Source: Saccoglossus kowalevskii (taxonomy: Eukaryota; Hemichordata; Enteropneusta; Harrimaniidae). Taken from it: 36,842 nucleotides of DNA. A program made the position numbers and the translations under genes. Under the pieces are notes generated by a model. That model saw only the letters and a list, made by a program, of their open reading frames with translations, ran no database searches and was not told the DNA's origin. The DNA lies in assembly GCF_000003605.2 (NCBI RefSeq), contig NW_003121430.1, positions 37,394 to 74,235 on the forward strand, given 5' to 3'. Positions within the stretch are counted from its first letter, which is position 1, and every line of letters starts with the position of its first letter. Shown in pieces: positions 10,489 through 22,400 of the stretch.

Positions 10489-13400
10489 GTAGGCACTATC
10501 ATCTTTACTTCACTATAATACTACTCTACCTGATACAATTTACGTTTGATATATATAATGGACAGATGAGTTTTATTATTTTTGAGTATTTACGAAGCAA
10601 TTTCACGGATACGATTATATCAACTCTCTTATGGGTCATAATAATAACTTAGAGCAAACCGACATTGCTAGAATTGTTTCTGAGCTTCGACGGTGTCTTT
10701 AACGTGTGTTCATTGCAGCAACGCTTTGCCCACTCATAATGCAACAACCAGCAGGGATATTGAAAACATCACATTTTTTCATTATGGCGATATATTCACA
10801 TTCTGCAACATAAAAATGATGATATACTTTTTATCAGTCGAAATCATTATTCTTAATTAATGTTTTGCATACGAATTCTCGTAACCTAATATGGTGATCA
10901 TGTTATAATTAAAATACATATGCACACACACGTGCATGTGACATTAATTTAGGGGTTTCTAGTATAATAAAGTTTGTTAGAGTTCTAATAGAATTAATCA
11001 GTCGGCTGCATGCAAAATACTCTGATATCGATTTTGATAAAGTACCGCAATCATCATATCACATCGCGACGCCTCGGCATATGAGTCCCATGCCACGTAC
11101 ATTGCTTGTTTACACGAGAGTTGAAGACGCGCTGCGCGTTGGTTGTGGCGCTTAAATACTGTTGTACTAGTCATACCTCTAACGTTGGTCTTCGTTTAAT
11201 CTCAGGGTGTGCCTTTATCGCAGATACCGTATTAATGGCGATAAATATTACTAGTATGTAAACATCAGACGTATTGGTTTAGTCAGATTGAATATTAGTG
11301 AACGCGGTGCGAGAATTGTGGGGAGATTATCTTGTAATAAATTATGTATTCTATGAAAGTGATGAATATTGTCACGTTACGTTATTAATATGACTGTCCC
11401 TGACTTTACTTACATTGTAAGCCCCTGTCCCAAGATATGTATCGGGGTGACTAATTTGACATCTGGACACAGGATACATTCACTTGGATATGCTTTATTA
11501 AGCAAAGATTTAGTCTTTTAAGCTATACCAGTGTTTTATTTCTTGAGATAGAGATGAGGGGGGGGACCAGTTCGATGACACGGGACAACAGCATTAGATG
11601 TATTATTGTTGACTGCAAGTGATCTGTTTACATGCATCCAAATCAAATGATTATTTTATTCTGTCTAGGTGAAGTAATTCCTCAGTGAATATTTTATTTC
11701 GTAGCAATAATTTCTGAAAATTGAATACTCCTCTCTCTGAATCATACACAGGCAGTATTAAACAATGCGCGTAGTAGAAACGTTTTCGTGGATTATTAAG
11801 GCAAAGCAATGTTTCTTGCCAATTTTTTTTCTAAAAACGACACGAGTGGGCGGTTTATTATTATTTTTCATGAAATCTGATTTTTTCTTTTGTTTTCTAA
11901 ATTTTTGTTTCTTAATATGTATAAAACAAAGCTGCAATGCGCACGTTTCAACACGAACATGGTGTGGGTGGGGTTAAAGCAGCCATCATTCCAATCTAAT
12001 CGGATTTCAGATTACTTAAACTGTGGTGGTCATTACAATGCGTAGACTATAGGTCACATGCCACAGAGATTCAGAATTGTTCGGGTTGTCAAGGTTACGC
12101 CTATTCATGAATGCAAATACTCAACATTTATTCATTTTCCAATAAATTATACTTCCAGGCAAAATAAAGATATTGATTTAAAATAAGTTGGAGGTCACAA
12201 GCCTAATTGTTGAAATAATTTAGTGTATCTTGGCAATTATGTCAGTATTGTAACGCTTTTAGGATCCTAGTATGGCAGAGATATTATGTCATATCTCAAA
12301 TTGTATATTGTGAATGATTGGGGACTTGTTGTTGCCATTAATTATTCTGGGTTTTAAAATGTAATTATTTTTTAACACCGTGCTCTATGGAATTGTTCTA
12401 AAAATAGTGTTTTTGGAAAATAATAGGACAAGTTTCTCAAAATACGCCACAGTAACACACAAAAGATTGTTATTTCATGGTACTATTGGATATTAACGTC
12501 ATGATTTTACATATTTTACCAATAAATTTTCTCAAAATTTATGAGTAGGCTTCTACCTTAACACCGAGTTACAAAAATTACCACGCCTATATTTTAGAAA
12601 CCCCGCCCAAACTATAACTCGGTGTTCAATTAACTGTTAACTGAAAATCGAGTTACTTTATTCGTCACGGACGTTCTACGTTGCTAAGACGCGCACCACT
12701 GTACCACGTATTTCTATGGGGCTTTGTGCGCGCTGCTGTGGAACGCCGTGGAGCCGGTGAAAACTCGAGAAAACAACACAAACTCAACTTTGAAGTAATC
12801 CTGAACAACCAAATTAATATATGTTACACACGTACGGCTAATCTTGTTACACTGTTCAGGGGACTCTCAACAATCATCGCAAAGTACCGTTTTCTGCGAG
12901 TTTTTGGTCTTTGTTTTCACCGCGAGGGTTGCCAGGCGGTAGAAAATGCCCGGATGTCCGCCCCTGAGGATAACTGGAATTTCAGTGAGCAGTTAATTGA
13001 AAATCCAGTAATTATTTTTACCCAAAAGTAATTCAAAGAAAATCATCTGATAATGCGTTGATACAAATGAAATAACAACATTCATCGTCCATGCTGTTGA
13101 ACTTCGCTTGACTGTGGACTATGCAAATACACAAATATCAATATTAATATTATTTCGTAAACATTATGTAAAATCAATCACAATCAAAGAAGTGAATGTA
13201 CATGTACAACTCACAACATATATTGTCATATACGTGGCAAACATGGAACGATTAATAATGCCAGGAATAGTTTTAAGATGTCATATGCATGTATGGATTA
13301 CATCACCGTCTTACTTATTTTGATTTCTCTGCGATAATATATTTGTATTAACACTAAAAATAGTTTTATCCGCCTTTCAGTCAATATCTGCTGAATACAA

Positions 13401-16400
13401 GTAGCCATTAAATTATATTCACAATATCAGTAAAACCATTACTCGGAATCACAAACGGCTGTTATTTCCCTCCAAGTTCCATGCCACAGAACCTTTATGA
13501 ATAAATGTTGTGTATTACACAGTAACGTTACGAGGTATTTATTGAAAACTCATTTTAAAATTACACAGAGATCATATCGTAAAGTTAAATCTTGTAGTTC
13601 TTAAAACAAAATCCAGAACATTCAAGTCTTAGTAGTATACATTTGTAAGTAGCATTGAACATGACTTACATATATTTGTTTAATTTACATATCATATCTC
13701 TCCCCATATGTGAAATTCAAACCTTAGTGGTATACGTTTGCACGTAGCATTGAATGTGATTTACATATATACACTGAACTAAATACTATAGAATAATAAC
13801 ATCAGTCACATTACAACATTTTAAATTCAAAACTATAGATTCTCTGGAACTCTTAGGAATCAATTTTATATTGTGAGTATTAGATGTTGGACAAAACAAC
13901 ACAACTTGATAAAGTCTCAATCTGGTACTTGAAATGAAAATTCGTCGTAATATCTACACATACATGATAAGGTAACTTTATTGACATTATTCTTTACTGA
14001 CATATATGATTACCGGTGTTCATTGCGAATAGATGGTTTGAGCAAAGAAATTACGATAATGCAGCTTTCAGGTTTTTTTTGTGATTCGATGGAATGAAAG
14101 TAATTTTCGTTTTCAGCGAGAACTTCAGTGTTGAATAAAAAGTAAATCTTCAAGAATTGTTAGTTGAATACTCTGGTATTTTTGCTTACAAGTGTTTAAA
14201 ATACTACATGATTTTCTACTTGTACAATCCACGCATGACCATCGCTATACTCCATATACTTGATTTGTGTGACACAGGTTATTCTACTTGAATGTTTTGT
14301 CCACTGGCAGTCTTCTTAACATTTTGTAACATGTATACAGCAAACAAAACTATATAGAAAACACTACTACGTCTACGTATTCGACATTGTGAAATTATTT
14401 TGTTTTATGCAGAAAGAATCTTAAAAGTTGTTTATACTCGAGTTGCTGAACACACATGGTTTGTAATTTAATTCATCTGTTGAGCCATAACTCAAGATAA
14501 GGAAAATGCAAAATATATTTGGGACATATTAATTACCTTTTTCTGTAATTGTGTAATCAGTAATTATTAAAATTATCATTGGCGTGCTCATTTCGTTATA
14601 AATTATTCTTAATATTTCTGAGTTTTCTTGTCAAAATTGTTTTTAGGTTTCTTCCAACATTCTAATATATTGAACTTGACCTCTTCATTAAATCTTTCTG
14701 AATCCGAGAGTTCTCAGGTAATACACCTTGACCCAATCGTATTTTTCTATTAACATATTTTAACACATAAAGAAGTGCCAATATCTGTGTATATTTAAAT
14801 ATTTTAGTTCTAGTCAACACTATATAGATTGTGAATGTCAATATTCTTTCTTTCTCTCTTTGATATATAAACGTTCCACAAATCATATATACAACAAAAT
14901 TATCTTAATGAGAATGAAACGGGTTATAACATGGGTTCCAGCAATATAAATATCTAAACTTATATTGATTAACTAGGTATTTGAGATAAATATAAAATAC
15001 AGTTCCATTCGAATTATGGCCAGAAACGTGTTTTTTTGCCATGCATTGAACCCCACGTGTTAACTGGCCTTTCCTTTAACACGTTATTATACTAGTATGA
15101 TTACACCTCACTATTGATATTATTACCAGTGATTGCACAATGCACAGTGGAATTATATTCATAAACCTCATGTATAGACCGTCTCCCCCAATACATTAAT
15201 TGGTCTATCCCACACAGGGATTCTGGTACACGTGTGTATATTTTGTATTCTCCAAATGTACCCCCAACAGTTTCTATTGGTCAACTCCTATTTTGCGAAT
15301 TGCAATGCAAATGATACATTACATTTCGATCTCGATAAAAGCAGGCATGTGGTCATCTCCGCATCCTAATCTTTTTGAGTACATCAGCATACTTGTGTTC
15401 AATCCAATGTTCGTTAATTAATGAAAAAATCACAACACACTCGCTCACTTTGATATTTAAATTCGCCCACTCCGACTGTATGTCCAGAAAAATGCTCACT
15501 GTACTACGCTACGCAAACACAAACATTTGAATGTAAGCGTCTTCTTTGGGTTTCAATGAAGCGTGAGGGTCTTCCGGGTTGTATAACTTAAAAGCTTTTC
15601 ATACTTTCAGAAATTCACATTTTAAGTGAATACCGTATTTGTGGAATATACAAAATCCAAGCACGTGATTTTTATAATATAACCCCTAATATCAAACCTC
15701 GCTTAAACCGTGTTAATCACAATACATTTTTTTTTATAGAAAACGACGACGCGGATAGTGTCGCTATGTGCTATTGCTGTGCCAGGGGAACTATATACAA
15801 TTAAAACCTGTTGGCATAGAAGTAAATTGAAACATTGATGATTTATACAATTTCCTGTACTCCCGATACAAGTGGGCTCGGTTCCGTCGTCGAGTGTTAT
15901 TAACGAGTCCCATGGGCCTCTTTGTCAGTCGCCAGCTCACGCGGAATAACCCATTACGGCCGTGGTAATCACATTGCGCGTTGGTTTGTTGTAATCGCCT
16001 TTTTCTGTCAAATATATCTTTCAGTTCATGTAAAAATAAAGTCGATACATGCGTCTTTGGTGTGAATTACTGGCGTCTCAGGTTGATCAGTGGTCATTAC
16101 TCCGTACTTGGCACCCACATGCCGTGTCATGTCCCATGTAAAATAGATTGATTGTAGTCATGTCTGTGAACTGTGTGTCTAACATGTTAACATGTCTGCT
16201 TGCTTGTGTATCATGATAAAGTGTCCAATAACAGCTTACCATGTGGGTTCTTGCGGTGTATGTTCTCATGCTCGTTTGTTCGTTAGCTATTCACAATGCC
16301 CAGCCAGGCGACCTAAAGAGTGGTTACAGTTTTTTTAAAGAACAATTTATCTTCAATACTGAATATGGATAAGGAAACACGATACAATGTATCGTGCTTT

Positions 16401-19400
16401 TGTGAGTCATTTTTTAAAACACGGCTAAAAAAACATTTAGTATATAATATCTTCATCTGAGTCCAACAACTTGAAATGATGGATGGTGGTTACTAATTTC
16501 AGAGTAGCGTAGTAGTTGTTGTGCTTGGCCTGTGATCGTTAGGTCACGAATGGAAATGTGCGATATCTACCGTACGAGGTGGACAACGACAGTGGCGGGG
16601 TAGATTCCATGTCATTCGGTGGGAGGAATGGGGTACACGAGAGTTAACCTCTATATTTGTAGAGCTCACAATCGTAAGAAACGGGAGTGTACGGAAGTTA
16701 TTTTAACGAGTGATGGGATGTAACATGCGGCCGTATTTTCACGAGCAAAGCGAGTGTCATCATGTCCCGTTATAGAAACTGAGAGTTGATAGTATGAATG
16801 TTTCTTTGCAACAGGTGTTTTTGGCTATTGGTTGTGTTGACGGGTGCTGGTTTCCTAGTATATCAGATTGTACGCAGCGTTAATCTCTATCTGGATTACC
16901 CTGTTAATGTCGATGTGAAGATTACCTACGCCAACGATCTACCGTTTCCTGCCATAACAATATGTAACATGAATTTACTCAGGTAAGACTCGTGCATTGT
17001 AGTTAAAGGCTAATGTAGTTTAATACTTAATAAGTTATTTTTATCTTTGAAAGTATGGACATAGTCACACGCGGCATCAACTGAACAAACAAACATAGAC
17101 CCCTTAAAGTAAAGCATTTGACTCAATCTGACATCTTGGTTTGCTCTACAAACTGCAAAAATAACATCTGAATTCTTCTACATAGGGTCTAACAAGTAGC
17201 TTCCCAAATAATAGAGGTATTAGGCTAGGGGGCGTCTAAGTCTCTTGTTAATATTAATGATATAAAGCAGCACATATAAATGCCCAATAATGACCCGCCA
17301 ACACTTCTAACCAGACACTGTTCTTGTTTACTTTATGCAGATGATTTTCCACTCCTTTCGGTGTCAAACACAGGCCTTCAAAATGCAATCAAATTTGTAG
17401 AAGCATACTGCAAACAGTTGCTTAAAAATAAAAACTATCAAGGGATCTCAAACATAAAAAGTGTTGATTAAAACTTCTCTTCGTTGAAAATTAAGTAAAA
17501 TTATGCCTTAAAATGTTTTATTCCATGTAAACCCAGTTCTGCTCTATTGCAGCGAAATTTGGATAAGTGGCTTGATTTGTCCTTTATGTCTCAATTATGC
17601 AAAACACTGCTTCAAGTAAACTCTGCGGATAATTTAGCTTACTACAATAACTAAGCAGATATACTTTATTAGTTCAAGTGTAAAATAAATCCTTAATACT
17701 AGAATAAACTAAAACAAATGAAAGAAAATGTATTGCTTGCAGAAGCATACAAAGTGGGGGTCTAAATCTGGATTACAATAATTTNNNNNNNNNNNNNNNN
17801 NNNNNNNNNNNNNNNNNNNNNNNNNNNNNNNNNNNNNNNNNNNNNNNNNNNNNNNNNNNNNNNNNNNNNNNNNNNNNNNNNNNNNNNNNNNNNNNNNNNN
17901 NNNNNNNNNNNNNNNNNNNNNNNNNNNNNNNNNNNNNNNNNNNNNNNNNNNNNNNNNNNNNNNNNNNNNNNNNNNNNNNNNNNNNNNNNNNNNNNNNNNN
18001 NNNNNNNNNNNNNNNNNNNNNNNNNNNNNNNNNNNTAAAAGCCAGACAATCAGCTGCCTCGAAAACAAAATTTACTCAATTCTCGTCAATTTTTTTTTGT
18101 CGGTCGTGATTTCCTTTTTATCTATATTTTATTATATTGTCATATTATCAAAATGCCAATGAGGATACGAGTTCAATGACGATATGTATATATATATGCG
18201 GTAGTGGCAAGACTTACGAATCGACTAAGCGTGTCTGAAAACGTTATTACAAATAACACTCTATTTATTAAAAAGTAAATTAACAATGCGGGCGTATTTC
18301 TGGCGATCATATCCTACTTCCGCAGTCTTTGAGTGAATTATATATAATTTGATAGATATTTTTATTTGTTTTGTTTGAGATCATTGTGCAATATTTCTCA
18401 CGCGAGATGAAGGTTGCTGTTTATTACCCTAACGCTATAAGCACTTCATGTTCCTTCCTTCGAGAAGTTTAGCTCGTAATTTCACGTACTAGTATTTGTT
18501 TTTGATGGATGTATTATATATGTAAATGCGATGTTTTATACACAATTTCGTAAAACACTCGAATATATCAAATTTATAGATAGATCAATAAGTCAGTCAG
18601 GTAAGCGAAGATTTAGACAGCACTCGTTATAATACATCTCAAAAATGAAACAGGAAAGTTAATTATCCATCCAAACTATCAATGGAAGCAAAGCATTACA
18701 TTGATTATATACACAGTGACCAGACTCTGAGGTACAGTATATATTACACAGTGTCACATCTAAATGCGTATGTAAAGAGTATTGATAAATGCCGATGACA
18801 ATGCAAACATCAACCATTCACGTGCTACTAAAACCTTTCTGGCATCACATATTCTACGTTGTCGAATAAACTGAAAAAGGTTATAAATTGTGATGCTATT
18901 ATTTTCCATCGATATTATCTGCTGCGTACACACACTGGTTTTTAGCTTCACTGTCATCATAGATGACAGGGTGGAGCTGTTCATGTAGATGATTGTCCGT
19001 CGTCATCCTTCCGTCCGTCGTCCATCAACAATTGCATTCTGACTTCTTCTTAGAAACTATCAGCTCAATTGTTTTGATAGTTGTTATGGAGATACCTTGG
19101 TGGACCTCTATCAGATTGGTTCTTTTTTGCCGATATCTCCAATTCTCTTTTTTTTGAGCAAGTATTTTTGTTAAAAAAATATATTTGTGAATTTTGTGAA
19201 GTTCCAACCCGATTGCTTTGATATTTGAGGTGTACATTATTTTTGTGAACATTTTTTTATGAATTGGCTACAACAATGTGCTTGTAGGACCATCACGTCG
19301 TTTGTATAGTTATCACTGTGTTTTGTTTTCACGTCAGCTGCTGTTAAACATGGAAATTGTTTCTGTTTTAGTGTCTAGTACTAGGATGTGCGAGCGTTAG

Positions 19401-22400
19401 CAATGCTCAGTGTCTACAATGTCAAATACTCAGTGTGTACAATGTCAAATACTCAGTGTGTACAATGTCAAATACTCAGTGTGTACAATGTCAAATACTC
19501 AGTGTGTACAATGTCAAATACTCAGTGTGTACAATGTCGAATACTCAGTGTGTACAATGTCAAATACTCAGTGTGTACAATGTCGAATACTCAGTGTGTA
19601 CAATGTCAAATACTCAGTGTGTACAATGTCGAATACTCAGTGTGTACAATGTCGAATAAAAACATACGTGATTATTACTGGTATTAGCACACGTGTTCGA
19701 ATGTCATGTAAACAATGTACTCTACGTACGATATACACATCGCATGGGACCCATGTTGTACACGACGTGGTGCAACAAACAACCAGGAAAAAAAACTGTC
19801 CCATATTAGACTATATTCTTCAAAACCACATTACAAAATCGCTGTACTAGTTTCCTGTCAATCTATTTATAACATGAAATCATAACTTATCACATCAATC
19901 TCTCGAATACGATATCCAAAACGGTGTTTTTGTATTTGTATAAATTTCTCTAAATCGAGCAAATACGGAAATGCACGACATACCAACAAACAAGAAACGT
20001 CCATGGCCGTCATATGGCAGACAGTCATTTGCTCCCACAACTGAAGGACGCGTGTTTTTTTATTATCGCAGGAAGGTTAATGAGTTGGAAAAAAACACTA
20101 AGCACTAGTATATTTAAAATAAAGTAAGGTAAAAACTAGGCAGCAAATAATATATCCTAGAAAAGCATGTATTTTCAAACCACATGACGGTACTGATAAA
20201 TAATGCAAATGACTGTAGTTCTTGTGTGTAATGAAATTGCGCATGCGCCGTAGTTACTCATGTGTAGGGAAATTGAGTATGCGCCATAAGTTCTGCGTTG
20301 TTGCGCGTAAAATTGTGACATTTTAATTTCACGTTCAGTGTTCTCTGGTTTTAGTGTGCATATTCCGGTCTGTTACAAATAACATCAGCGAGTGTGTATA
20401 TGGAGTGAACAGATCGAAATTCCTATTACTAGTATAATCAGATTCAAAACCATGATACATCCGGTATATTAGTAATGCTTGCATAAATAAAAACTACCAA
20501 TTCCCGGTTCCCGAATTACCGTCAGACGCGATATAATCTACTTGCGCATGCGTAACCTACCTAGCAGCGGGCGAGGGTAGAACACAAATATAAAAAACAA
20601 AAGAACAACGGCAGACATGCAGCCCCGAAAAAGCAGAATATTTGAAACAGTTTTCAAAGATAGCGGAGTAAGTGTGGGTGGGCACAAATGAGAGCAGCGA
20701 GAAGAACTATTTAAGACAGCTAAGAAAAGTGGATTTCCAGTTGAAAAGATGATTTTTCAGAGAAGAATAGAGAGTAAATATGTCCGTGACATAGTTTTTC
20801 AACTCCCAAAATACCCGCAAAAAATATGAAAATATTACGCTATAGCCAAAGATAAATTGCATGTTCGTTATTTTTGGTTCGGCAGAATGTGCAAATTTTC
20901 AGATGCTGATACGAGTATACTGACATTCGTATATTGACAGGCGTGATTAACTGTAAATATTAAAGATGACACATAGTAAATAGACATGGTATAAATGATC
21001 TTCGGTCAGAAAAGTATACTTTGGTGTTATTTATTTTAAATTTGTTAACTCACGTCACGCCAATGTCTCTAAAACTATCATATAAATTCTGACAGTTTTA
21101 AGTCAAAGCATAGACTATGATCAAACCTGGCCTAAACTAGAATTATTTTTGTAAATATTTTAAAACATTCATATCTTATTTGATGTTGAGAATAGCCATG
21201 ATAGAATCAGCAGATTAGATTATTTTGACTAAAAACGCTAAGAAGAAGAAGTGGCACAAATAAAAATAATTGTAATAATTATAATATGAGGTTTGAAGGT
21301 CCAGTTTACCGGCATTATTGCTGATTTTTCAACTTCAAAGTGGTACATAACTGGGCCGCCATATACGACGGAACCATTATTTCCATGACAAATCATCCAG
21401 TTGCACCTGTTCATGTTCATAATTTTAACGTTCATAAGATGCTGTCTGTATCACTTGGGACACGGAACATTCAATATTTGATAGGTTTGCATTATTAGCA
21501 AGTACAGACACTGATTATAATGTTGTATAAATAAAATATGACACAGAACAACGAACTAATGATAATAATAATTCATTGTTGATTGATCGTTTGCAAAAAA
21601 TAAAAGTGAAAGCTTAAAACATAAATAAGGAAACTAGTCAAGATTAATTTAACACGTTACAGTGGGGTTATACTGTAGTGGTAACGTAATCTATTGTTGT
21701 TACAGTAATATAAATATAAACAGTTGCAGTTAACTTTCTTAACCTGACATAAATTCCATACCCAACACTGTGAATTTACTATATATCCCACTAGACCACA
21801 AATCAAAGTAATGCCTCTTTATATATTACGTCACAGAGACGCTTCGCCGTTAGAGTGCGCGACTTGTAGAGAAATTATACATCTTAATGGTGCATGTCGG
21901 GAAACTGTAAATCCGGGGATTATGATTGTCCTACGGGACTGCTTGTAGTCATGCTGCAAAAGCAGATGGAAATGAATTGTTGATGACGTCACTTTATGGG
22001 GTATATTCCTACTTGTGATCATTTAATACAAAACACGAACCATATTTATGATTTTCAACAGTAACATAGCGCTGTTGGCTAAATACTGAGAGAGTTCAAT
22101 ACTAAGTGTTATAATATATCTAGCGGCAGCATAAGGTAACCTCAATGTAGCGGATATTTAATACCGACATCATAAAGACTGTGGTCAGTTGACGTTCATT
22201 GTGTGACAAAAATGGCGCTTTAGGCTCAATATTTTCGATATGTATGCTATCGTAGTTGTTTATATCAAGGATTTATTAGTTATTGTTTATATCAAGGATT
22301 TATTATTAATTTTATAACTTCTTGTTTGTATGCATTATTTATATTCTGTAATATTTGAAACATACTACGGAAAAACATTGACCTCACAACGGTTCTTATA

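Larger units (their letters stand above)
10489..16814 (+). other. Channel intron 1 (6.3 kb)
   Basis: This phase 2 intron separates the cytoplasmic N-terminus from TM1. It contains an inverted-repeat block near 12560-12626, a diverged duplication at 13619-13772, and a short perfect hairpin at 16378-16396. The open frames at 11765-11977, 12681-13031, 13108-13323, 14662-14886 (-), 15200-15421 and 16087-16269 (-) show no domain and no conserved motif. I see no other gene. Confidence 0.6.

Noticed and set aside
16798-16814. ATG at 16798 as the channel start
   Set aside because: This stretch is the polypyrimidine tract and acceptor of exon 2, and exon 1 joins in phase with a typical N-terminal signature.
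17709-18068. Minus-strand open frames across the gap
   Set aside because: They consist mostly of unknown bases.
19388-19850. Cysteine-rich repeat proteins in three frames
   Set aside because: They are translations of one 23-bp minisatellite that happens to lack stops in all forward frames.
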